Assembly: GCA_964030785.1 (NCBI GenBank)
Contig: OZ034968.1
Coordinates: 29,563,686 to 29,627,685, forward strand
Source: Siderastrea siderea
Lineage: Eukaryota > Cnidaria > Anthozoa > Scleractinia > Rhizangiidae
Direction of reading: 5' to 3'
Length of the DNA: 64,000 nucleotides
The notes beneath the pieces are model-generated. The model saw only the letters and a list, made by a program, of their open reading frames with translations. It had not been told where the DNA came from and ran no database searches. The translations under genes and the position numbers were made by a program. Each line of letters begins with the position of its first letter. Within the stretch, counting starts at the first letter, position 1. Of this stretch, positions 11,731 through 23,700 are shown piece after piece.

Positions 11731-12610
11731 TTAAGGTTCTTTTCACTGCCTTTTTTGTAACATTTGTTGCTGTTGTCTTCGATATCAGTATGTTCAAGTG
11801 TTGTGACTACTACATCTGTCTAAACACGCACGGTCTCGCCTCACCATTTTCGTGACATGCAAGTGACACCGGTCTTTGCTACTGACAAATGGAAGATTTC
11901 TTGCCTGTCAGCTTTTCGACCTTTTGTCGCATCTCTCGCTGCCAAGAGAAGCAAAATTAAGCACGATAGAACGGAAGCTGTCCGCTGAAATTGACAAGTC
12001 ACTTGGACACCAGAAAAAATCCATATCTCCTCGCGTGACTGACGTGAATGGTTTCAAATCTATTTTTAGAACTGAACAGATGTTGATGATCAGATGTCAT
12101 GCCATATAGTTGGGTGCAAGTCGATTTGAATTGACTGCTATCACGTCCCCGAAAATGCCGCTAGTAAAATAAGTGTAACAATGAAAATCATGGAAATAAG
12201 ATTTCATAACTCAGTTATAAAGGCTGCACTTCACTTCGACACATTTCCTATTCCAGTAATACACCAATGCACAACTAAGCATTTAAATGGTCTCCGAAAA
12301 AGCACATGTATGCTCCTAGGAGAAACACAACAAGGGGAAAGGCCTTAGTGGGTAGCCTCAGGAGAGAGGGGTTTAGCGAGACTGTAAGCCCAGTCAAGAG
12401 CTCTTGACCCAATGGTGGGTACATCACATAGCAATTGCAAACAAAGTTGCAACTATTTTTCATCATCGAAAAGCAGCCGTTGAAGACTTCGTTGTCCGCA
12501 CTTGGGTAAGGTGGGGGTGTGTACCAGAAATTACCCAGAATTCACGGGGCGCTTGTAGTGTCGTCCGATGTGTTGTTGTATTTGATTATTCATATTTCCT
12601 TGCCACTGAA
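11731..12610. other. Region between the kinase gene and the BNIP2-like gene, putative divergent promoters
   Basis: The kinase start codon is at 11730 on the minus strand, and the likely first exon of the BNIP2-like gene ends at 12668 on the plus strand. The two genes therefore point away from each other, and their promoters should lie here. A 77-codon plus ORF at 11876-12109 has moderately coding-like composition but no recognised domain, and I do not call it. Confidence 0.35.
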
Positions 12611-12649
12611 ATGGCGGGTGCGATGAATAGCGATCTTCAACCGTCCTAG
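12611..12649 (+). promoter_or_regulatory. Possible 12-codon uORF in the 5' UTR exon of the BNIP2-like gene
   Basis: MAGAMNSDLQPS then stop, with GAAATGGCGG around the ATG (YY1/TISU-like). A good splice donor, ATATG|GTAAGC at 12668, follows 19 bp later. The next strong acceptor is GAAAG|GATC at 14736, 22 bp before the main ATG. This would make a non-coding exon 1 with an upstream ORF. No transcript evidence is available. Confidence 0.35.
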
Positions 12650-12668
12650 TAACTTATCGAGGGATATG

Positions 12669-14736
12669 GTAAGCTTGCTTTTAGGTCAAAAATTTAATGT
12701 TGTCTTCGAAAACGTGCGCACTTAAGCGCTTTATATTTTGTCTTGTGGCTTTCAATCAGATCGATGTGCGAAGTGAAAATTGTCCGGTTTTGCTAGCATG
12801 AGCTTCATAAGAAATTTTAAGCTTATTGTTCCTTAACACGAAAATTGACTTATTCTTTCATTTTGTGAAAAGTAATTTAATTTTGTTGTTATCTTGTACA
12901 CTTTTCAGCCATTTTGTCACTCATTTTTGCTCGTAATTCAGATTACCTTCAATGATCGATGTAGCTTCGAAAGATGTGGAGATTTTAGGTTGAAAATACT
13001 TGAGCCTATATTAGACTTTAATATTATTAGCTTACAGCAAGCTCAAGATTTTATGTTTTCTGAGAATAGAGCTGTAAAACTGACGAGTGTTTATGTTTAT
13101 TTTGAATGACTTTTGTTTTCAAATGGCAACCGGTGCCTCAGTTTACACACGGAAGGTCGACTGCTTTCTGTGGTCCAACTTTTTCAAAACAAAAGGTCAA
13201 TTGGTAAAAACCTCTACGTGTTACAGTTAGCATGTTAAAGTTGTGTTCTGCTAACTTCGCTTCAGCACTTCCCAGCCATGCTACAACTTGTTGTAACGTA
13301 ATATGTTTTTATTCCTAATATTTGAGATTTTGTAACCAAGGTATTAATTTCCTTTTTCTATTTAAGACGTATTATAGAATTTAACACCACATATAAAATT
13401 GCATGGACGGCCGGTTTGGGAAAGAAGATATCGGCTGCCTTTATGCTTTTGAAAGAGCTTAAGGAAATATGACAACGCAGGAACTAATACTATGTACAGA
13501 AGTTTCTGAGCTGTTCAGTTGACAATAAGTTTATAAGCTCTTTGAAGAAAATCAACAGTGAATTATTTTACATCTTATGCTGCTCCATAAATTAAATTTT
13601 TTTCACCTGTTAAATATTTGAATACAGCTTTCTAAACTATGTTGAATACATTATTTTTCAAAGGGCCAATATATGTAATGTTGCTCTCTACAACTATTTT
13701 TTCCAAACCAAAAAGGAATTAAAAATATTAATTATGGGACCCAGAATTTTGCATTTGCATTAGACTTCAGTGATGCGGCAAAATTGTGTTTACAATTCAT
13801 AATATTCCGTTAATTGGCAGCATGGCTCAGCTTATTACAGCCATTAATATTGGTTCCGTTGTTGCTGCCTTGGAATGTTAGGAAAATGGATGTTACAATA
13901 GCAAATGTTTGATACAAACATCACTGAGTCCATCTTGATCCCTTAACCAAGGTTCAAAAGTAGAGCCCAAGTTAGTTTTCTCTTACTTAAATCTCTTTGT
14001 TTTTGCTTACTGTGGGATTAAAATGCTATTCAATTGCCCATAACGAGAGGAACAATTTAATTATTTATTGACTTGACCACATTTGCCTTAGCTTTTTTTT
14101 AAAGATAATTGTGATAGCTCATTGTACCTATATTTCTTCAGGAGGAAATGTTTGGAGTTCTTGTAATTAGCATTTAAGTGTGCTGCTTACTCACGCATCA
14201 CTTGGAGCAGTACTGTGCTACCAGTGATTTGACTATTGAGTGAAGTATCAACACAATGTTAGTGGCTTTGAAGCTGCAACAGCATCTTTCTGAATCCAGG
14301 TAAATACTGGTACAATGGAAGCATTAATCCACCCACCAATGCAAGAATTTTGAACATTGAAAATATGAGCATAAAGGTGGAAGTGAAATAAGGGGATCTT
14401 GTGCTTGCGATTACACTTGTACCATATTTACTGGTAAAAGAGCAAATAAAATGGAAATGCAAGCAAACAAAACATAGCTTTTCCATTATCGTCAAAAATG
14501 CTCTGAATATGCATGCATAAATGGTAATCCTAGTACTACTCACGTTTGCATTTGTGTTGGATGTACAGTGTAACTTTACTTGCATTTATGCTTGTAATTA
14601 CATTTCAGTCACATGTGTAAACCACACTTTGGGAGCACTTTGTTAAAACTGAGTTCTCCAAGGGATGATTATGCTTAATATAATTTATACAAGTATTCTC
14701 TGTTAAAATAAATTGTATTTTTCTGTTCTTTGAAAG
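12669..14736 (+). other. Putative intron 1 of the BNIP2-like gene
   Basis: About 2.1 kb of AT-rich sequence between the inferred donor at 12668 and the acceptor at 14736. I see no supported gene or clear transposon in it. Confidence 0.4.
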
Positions 14737-14758
14737 GATCTAGCCTTTACTTCCTTGT

Positions 14759-17700
14759 ATGAATAATGCAGAAGAGATTCCTGGGGACACTGTTATGGAT
14801 CCCCTGAAACAGGAATCACAAGAGACCAATCCATCAACCAGTGACAGCTATGAAACAGAGGGGGACACTATGGCATCTGGAGATGAGTCATTTCTACTGG
14901 AAGGTGATCAAGCCAGTGAGTCACAAGATGATCAGAGAACTAGTACACCTACAAAAACTTTAACCCATTTTGCGGAAGGGGAGAGTGTTGCAGATGGACA
15001 GTTTCCAATCCAAGGTGTTGTTTTGTCTCCTGTTTTGAATTCGATGGCTGAACATGCTACACCAACTCAGGATCAACAAAGCTTTACACATGACCAACCA
15101 TTTGCTTCTCCTGGGGGATATTCTACCCAGGACAAATCTGGAGAAGATTCACAGTCACTGTATACATCAGCATTATCCAACATAAACACTACACTGACTT
15201 CAGATAGTTACAGTGCAGTAGAGGAAAAAACTGGTGAATCTAGTGCACTGGAAATTTCTGTTCTTCAAGATACCTTGCGTCATGAAAGTTTGGATGAATG
15301 TTCCACTCAAGACAGCACATGGGCAACTGCTTATGGATCTTTACAAGATGATTCTGATTTGAAAGATATTACAATCAGACAAGAATTTAATCAGTCAGAG
15401 AGCAATAATTTACCATTAAATGTAGATGAGTCTAACAGTGAGAATAATGGTGAATCAACTTTTGAAGACATGACTTCTACTGTTGAAGGCGATCAAGTTT
15501 CTGAACATGTAAGAAATAGTGATATGCAAGATGTCAAAAACTCAGACAGGATTGCCTCAGTGGAGGTGAAATCCCCTGACTTAGATTTGCTGAATGAGAT
15601 TTGTGAAGAGGCAACTAACATGACCATCAAGGAGGCTTTGATCTGTTCTTTAAACCCAGGAGTGAGAGCAGGGTTAAGAGAGGGAAGGCTTTCACTTAAC
15701 GAAAGTGAAATATTGGCTTTAGAGCAATACTGTGAACAATTCATTGATAATTTAATTTCTCAGCTCTTAGATGGGCACTGGTCTGAGAATATTAGTAAAG
15801 AGACAAGCAAACCGAAGTCACCTGACAACAAGGCTAAAATGGCACAGAAGCTAAGCAGTCTTGGCTTAGAGACACTAAAATCTAACTGTGACAGATTTGT
15901 TCACAGCATCATAACAGAATCGTTGCATGACTCTTGTTTTGGACTTCAGAATGAAGATGCAAAATCGCTAGAAAGTGACAAGGATTTAAATGCAAAACAA
16001 ATGCAAGATATTGAATTAGATCGAAACAAATTTCAGCCCCTGTTTTCATTGTTTAAAGAATCAGAAGCAATTCAGGATTATATTGGATTTCTTGCTGCAG
16101 ACATTATAAAATCAGCACTGACAAATTTGTCAACTTCCATAGCAACCAAAAATGGTGACAAAAATGAGCACATGACCTTGAATGAAAATAGCAGCTCAGA
16201 CAACAAAACAAGCAGAGAAGGAACACTTTACTCTTCTGAAAACAAAGAAGGAGACCAGGATACAGGTCTTAATAATCACATGTGGAAATCTCAAAGTGAA
16301 GCTACTCCTAAGGGCTTAGAAAATGAAACTGACAGTGACAAAGGATCAGAAAGCAGTGACAAAGAGTGTGAAGGGCAGTATGCAAGGGAGATGGAAGGGC
16401 TATCGGATGATGAACAGATGTTCTCCAGTAGTTTAAATGGTGCTTTAGAGACGTCACTAGAGTTTGATGGAGATTGGGAAGGTGGTGGATTTTTAGAAGA
16501 TCTGCATTCACTGGAAACAGGTTAGTAAAATTCTTGGATGATTCATGAAATTTAGAAAGTTCCTTTTTATCATTTTAACTGAAAAAGGAAATTCATACTT
16601 TAAGCTAATGTTTAATTTGAATGTAATTATAAAATTAATACAGCATGTTTTTATGAATAATCTGTGTTGACATTAAGCCAGTGGCTACCGGTGCTTGTTG
16701 TCTTAAAAATGTAAAATAATAATTCAACCAATGCATGTTAGATTGGAGTGAAATTAATTCATACACAGTCACTGTAGCTAAAGCCTCATAACCAGTTCTT
16801 AAATATCCGATTATTTTAAATAATCATATATTTCACAATTTTCTGTGAAAAAGAAAGGGCAGCACTAAGTGGTAAATGCTTTTTGTTGATATATTTGAAA
16901 GGTAGAATAGTTAACTACATTGGTTTAGAACTTTGCAGACTGTAATAATGTGTGGTTCTACTAACAGAAGGGATTAGAAATTCCAGGGAGGGTGAGAGGG
17001 GGAGTCTCAATGGCTCAAAAATTTAAAGAAATGTATGAAGCCAAATTGGAATTTCCAGAGGGGTGGGGTGGGGCATAGACCAAATCCCTTCCATGGGGGG
17101 CGGGTATGGATATTTTCTGGAACTACACAATATGTCAACCAGTATAGATGTGACTGGAAAATTAAACTTAACTTAACTGCAGTATTTTATTATTAGTTAG
17201 TCAGAGCATTAATGGTGCATGTCCTTATTGTGTTGAAACTTACAGGTGTTTGTTACAAGGTACAATAAGCATTATTAATAGTTATGCTTGCAAATAGTCT
17301 TACAAGTATGAGACTGGGAGAATTTGAAAACTGCGTACTGCAGCTTTGTTACACAAAATTTAAAATTCTTTCAAATTAACCCTTGTGTTTATAAATAAAC
17401 CAACTGTGCATTGGTGTGTTAGCTCTAGCCCAATGTGCTTGATGTACAGTAGTACATTTGGTTGTTATGTTTGACTTGTGGTATAGGACATTTGCATGAT
17501 GGCATCATTTGGCTACAGCTACCAGAATCCTTCACGTTGTTGTTTTCTGTAGCAAATTAGGGCCTTTGTGTGTTAAACCTCACTGGGATTACGACATTTT
17601 AATAAGAAAGGAGAAACGAATTGAATTCTGGTAGTTGTAGTCAAATGTCGCCATCATGCAAATGTCCTATTCTGTAAAGTGAACAATCTCCCTAGTAAGT

Positions 17701-20700
17701 TACAGGTTATAAGAAGGGCCACAATCAAAGCAAGCAAAGAGGAATCCTCCTTAGCTTGCTACTTCCCACTGTAACTTGCAGGTTTTTATAAAATTTGTCA
17801 TCATGCGTGCTGTTGGAACAATACATGTCCCTACGTGGACCCTACTTCAGAACCTGCTCCATTTAACACTATTGTTATTCACACCTTTACCGGCACATCT
17901 CTGGTGTGAAATGTTGCACAAGCTAAGGTGGTATTTAAATTTAACGTTTTCACAAGATGGTATTAAAAGTAGCAACATGTTTTAATATTTGATGGTACGG
18001 TAAGCATCCCTCTAAAGAGGGGGGAGGGCCTTGTGGATGGGTTGCAAATGCAGTGTATCCTCCTTGTAAACTGACGTTGGATGTTTATAACTTTTTTATT
18101 AATCCTAAATTTATCTGGGGACAATTTGGCATAGCAAGTGCTTGTCCCTCAAGTCTAACATTACCATGACAACCACTTTTGATAGGCCATTTTTTCAGAA
18201 TTTTGAATTTTCACCTTTTCAATGAAAAATTACATCTCTCTTGAAGTATGTTTAATTTATATTTTAATATCATTTTGGTATCTCCCCCCCCCCCCCCACC
18301 CTTTGTTCCAAGAAGACCAAAACAGCCCAGTCTGAATAGAGTTAATTGCTGAAAGTTTCTTTTGGTTGATCCTTAGTGGATATCATTTCACCCATGCTCT
18401 GATTTGAAATTAAAGCAACATATGTTGTGCATACTTCTAGGAAGGAAGCAGAGGATAATGCTGAAAGAACTATCATTTGACGAGCATGCAGATGTTGCTG
18501 GGAATGAAGTGCTTGCACCAGTCTTCCTTGCTATTGCAGAGGAGAATGATGACGACACTGAGATCCAAGGGATGAGGAAAAAGGCACAGTCTATAGAGAA
18601 CTTGTGTGGTGTGATCAGTGAGCCAGGTAATTAGTTAATTACAAGAGCCTGATTCAAAGATACACAACTTTTTTTTGTCAGAGGAAGGTTGGAGAGTAAA
18701 TTCTGTGATTTGAGGTGGATTGCCTCTTGTTTAAGGTCAGTTGTGAGGGACTTATTTGTGACAGCAACTAATTTACACAAACTTTGAGATGTGTACCTGG
18801 TGTCATGGAGCTGTGGAGTGCTGGAAGAATGTTTAGGAAGGAGAAATTTTATACTACTGAACCCCTACCCAGCTTACATTTGCATGCCTAAACAATTTGA
18901 TGTTGCACCCATTAAATATCATGCATTTTTCTGGAGAGAGTCACTGTGAGGGTAGAGGGCAATGCCCAGAGACACAATGTGAGGACACTGATGGGGCTGA
19001 TCTACTGTTGACCCCTACTATCTCAGACCCTGGATATCTTGAATGCCCTGCCATGTCTACTTCACGCATAACCAAAACCCATTTCCTTTGGATGATTTTC
19101 CACAGTTTTTTACTACTGGCTGCAACACCCTGCATTGAACTACTGCTTTCTCAAACTAAGTTTTATTTATTTATTTATTTATTTTTTTCCCTTAATTCTT
19201 TATTTATTCATTCACTGATATTACATACAAACATATTACATACAAACTCTTACATTACAACCTCCCCACCCAGCCCTACTCAACCTTCTTACCTCCCTCC
19301 CCCCCCGGTCTCCCTCCCCTCACACAACAAAACAAACAAACAAACAAAGAAAAGAAAAACGAGAAAAAGAAATTACGTAAGAGGAACTAAGTTCAATTGA
19401 TCAACTTAACTAGAGTCAGAGGAGTCATTTTTCATGTCTACCTAATGGCATTTTCGATTCTGTATTTAATTATCATTTTATCAACGAAGTCTTGGAGCAG
19501 AATTGCTTTGTTGTGTAGTTTGTTGGTGTAAATGTAGTACCTCATAAATAACATGGTATAATTGAATTTCTTTACTAGTACCTTTTCGTGTAAGTCCGAA
19601 ATGATACCGAACAGTCTTTCTTCACTAAATGGACTGAATTTGATCTTATTTTCTATATTAAACCAGTTGATAACCTGTTGAATGAAAATCTTGACGAAAT
19701 GACAATCTCTAAAAGTATGGTCAATAGAGTCCTTTTCACCGCAATATATGCATTCATCATCTTCCTTAATTCCATATCGGTAAAGTTCCTTTTTGGTGAC
19801 TACACTTCGGTGAATTAATTTATATTGAAATTCCTTTAGTTTGGTCTCTCTACAGATGGTTTTTAGGGAGGTAAATATTTTTTCCCACGTATCTTCATTC
19901 AAGGAAAGATCCTTGCTCCACCTCCTTGGCCCAGAATGAACTGTTGTGTGGGTCTTTGTGCATAATAACCTATAGAAGTCGCTAGTTTTGATTTTATTCA
20001 AATCTAGACTTATCGATTCATTCAGTTGTAGACTAAAGTTACTATCAGAATATAACTCTTTATTAATTGGCTTCGTTGATTTTGCTTTGGCTAATAAATG
20101 CTTCGGAATAGCGCTAATAACTTGATAATATTGGAGAAAATTGGTTTTGCAGAAGTACTTATTCGTAAATTCTTGGTAGGACATTGGTTGACCGGTATTG
20201 TCCAAGAGATCTTGTATGGACAGGATACCTTTTTTGAACCATTCCCTGATAAAAACAGTTTTACTGTCAACAAGTATTTCTTTGTTGTTGAATAAAATTA
20301 TATCTTGTGCTTGATCAAAGTCATAGAGAGTTTTCAGTTCATTGAAATATACTAGAATATTTCGGTAAAACAATGGAATTGATTTTATATATTTCGCATC
20401 GTAGTTACACCTCAGTAAGAAGTTCAAACCTCCGAATTTTCTTAGGTAATAATCAGGAACCGTTTTCCAACCTTGGTTTCCTGGGATCAATAATCTTGGA
20501 ATCCAGGCTAATTTTAGAGCCTTAAACATTATGTCGATGTCTACCATACGTATTCCCCCTCTTTCAAGATCCTGGTAAAGCCCGGTTCGTTTAATTTTAT
20601 CCCTTTTGTTTTTCCATAAGAAACTAAAAAGCTTTGTTTTCACTGTGCGTGCGACTTCTTCGGGAACATTAAGAATTGAGGCCGAATAAATTAGTTGTGA

Positions 20701-23700
20701 CAATCCCAAGGATTTAATTATCAGTACCTTCCCAAATAGTGTGAGGTCTCTTGATCTCCACATATCAAGGTTTGTTTGAAGTTTTCGTATTTTCAGGTTG
20801 AAATTCAGTTCATTGTTCCCCTTCTCATCATAAGAGACATGGATTCCTAAGAGGCGTACCGGACTATGCAACCATTTTAGTTGTAAAGGATAGCTTTTGT
20901 TTTTTTCCCATTTTCCCAACCAAATTGCTTTCGATTTCTTTATGTTTAACTTGAGACCCGCTAGCCTCCCAAAATCCTCCACCGTTTTCAAAGCATTTTC
21001 AACAGAGGTCAGATCTGCACAAAAAAGGTTCGTGTCGTCCGCAAATTGGCTCAATTTGATATCATGCCCGAATATTTTGATTCCTGTTATACTTGGCTCT
21101 TGTCTGATTTTGCTGGACAATACCTCCGTCGAGATCACAAATAAGTATGGAGAAAGGGGACACCCCTGTCGCACTCCTCTCGACGGTCCAGACCAGTTGG
21201 TCATGAAACCATTGTTTATCGCCGCGCTCTCAATGTTTGTGTAGAATGTGCTGATCCATCGTTTAATACTTGTTCCGAAATTGAATATATCCAGTGCTTT
21301 CATCATGAACGACCACTCTAGAGAATCAAAGGCTTTCCGAAAATCTAGAGATACTAGAATGCCAGGTATGCTTTCCGACTTCGTATGTTCCATTATGTCA
21401 ATTATTAACCTGATATTTTCCCCAATATATCTTCCTTTAATAAAACCGGTTTGATCAGTGTGCACTAGATTTGGTAATAATGGTTCCATTCTCTTTGCTA
21501 TTGCCTTAGTTGCTATCTTGCAATCAACATTAAGCAGTGTTACCGGTCTCCAGTTTGATAGTTCCAGTAGCGAGCCGTCTTCTTTGGGAATTAGAGTAAT
21601 AACTCCTCTTCGTTGTGAAATGGCGAGTTCATTTGCATCGTAGGCTGCATTGAAACTAGCAACAAGGTCGTGGCCTAGCAGATCGAAAAAAACCGTATAA
21701 AATTCAACCGTGAACCCATCTTCTCCTGGAGCTTTGTTGTTTTGAAAAGTGTCTAAAGCTTTTTTGCATTCTTCATAAGATAATGGACCTTCCATTCTAT
21801 CTCTGTCTGCATCTGCCACCTTTGGAATTTTTAAATATTCGATAAATTCATCAACATCATTTTCCTGCGGATTATTTACTGATGAGTACAATTCGTTATA
21901 ATACTTTTCGATAGCTTCTAAGATCTGACTCTCGTTGTTTGTTGTTGTTTCACCCTCTATTCGAAGTTCACTGATGGTCTTCCTGTTGTAGTTTCTTTTC
22001 TCAAGATTGAAAAAGTATTTTGTTGGACGTTCGCCTTTTTCGACCCAGCGACATTTCGATCTAAAAATAGCCGCCCTTCCTTTCTCCTCGTAAATAGATT
22101 GAAGTTCCGTTTTGAGATCTTCATATTGCTTTAGGATGCGCGCGATGTCGGGAGAGTTAAAGTTGTCGCAAATATTGCGGTCCAAAATTTCAAGCTGTCT
22201 CGTGATTTCCAATTCTCTATTAGTGGTCACTTTAGCTTTCTTTTTACTATAAGCGATGGTTGCCGCTCTGATTTCCATTTTTAACATTTCCCAAAGAAGG
22301 CGTGCGTCTTCCAAATCGGAGTAAAAAGCGCGTGTGCGGGAGTACGTTTCTCGGATTTTGGTCACATAATGTTCATCCTTCAGTAAAGTGTTGTTGAATT
22401 TCCAGAGTCCGGGTCCTCTTAACTTTCCGTTTGTCCAAGACAAAGAAATGTAAATTGCTCGATGATCCGGTGCTATAGAAGGATAAATTTCACTTTTCTT
22501 GACATATTGTGTCAGATTTTTGGCAACCAGGAAAAAGTCTATTCTGGATTTCAGTTTTAACGATTTTGATTCATATGAGTATTTTCGTAGCCTCGGGTGG
22601 CGTAGTCTTTGAATATCTACAAGATCAAAAGCGTCCATAGTTGTCAATATCAGGTTTCGATAATTCGTTGGTTTCCAGATTGTGCCACCAATTTTATCTA
22701 TCTTTGATAGGGTGCAGTTCCAGTCACCTCCTACAATAAGCGTGGAAATTTCTGACTTGTCAATTAGGCAATTGTTTAAGTTTTGTAAAAATTCTAATTG
22801 TTCACTTTGGTTATTTGGTGCATAAATATTCACCAGTGATAATTTTAGGGAATTCAGAACACAAGTAATTAGCACAATTCTTCCAGCCTTGTCACTGAAT
22901 GAGTAATCGCTCTTATTTTGTACCGTAGGGTGTAAAAGAATGCAAACACCTTTACTATGCTTGGTTCCGTGAGAGAAAAATATTTCACCTCCCCATTCGT
23001 TTTTCCAAATAATTTCATCTTCTGGTTGAGAGTAAGTTTCTTGTAAGAAATAAATTTTTGAGTCATGATCCTTGAGATATAGAAAAATGCTCCTCCGTTT
23101 GGCTTGATCTCTTATTCCCCTTACGTTTAGAGAGAGTATATCGTATTTAGCTTTCTCCTGCATTACAGAATCAAACAAAATATGCAAATTAAAAAACAAA
23201 ACAAAACCAACAAAACACCTAAAATTATACAAAACGTAAATTAAAGCAATTTATGAGCGTTTCCCTTCTTCTTCTTCGAGCTTTGCGTTTTTGTTCCTGT
23301 CCCAAATGTAAGTTTCAGTTTTTGTCCTCCTTGCCCAAATAATTTGACTTTTTAAAGATAATCTAAGTCTTCCAGCTCATTAATTCTGACCGGCTTACCC
23401 TGCGGAGAGGTCTTGACATATATTGATCCATCCATTGACCAGGCACTCAATAATTCGTCATTTCTCCGCATCTCGTTTGCCCGACTCATGATTTTTTTCC
23501 TATACGAGGTAAGGTTCTCGTTTAAGAAGATCCTGTCGGCTTGCACGAGAGTTGACGACGAACAATGAGGGAAGATGTTAGAAACTCTTACATTTTTCAG
23601 CTTAGCCCTAGCCCTATACAGATTTGTTTTGACCTTGTGGCTTATGAATTTTACAATAATTGGTTTGTTACCCTTCCTATTCAGCTTGTGACATATTTCG

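Noticed and set aside
11876..12109. 77-aa plus ORF in the divergent promoter region
   Set aside because: Composition is mildly coding-like but there is no domain, splice signal or neighbour support.
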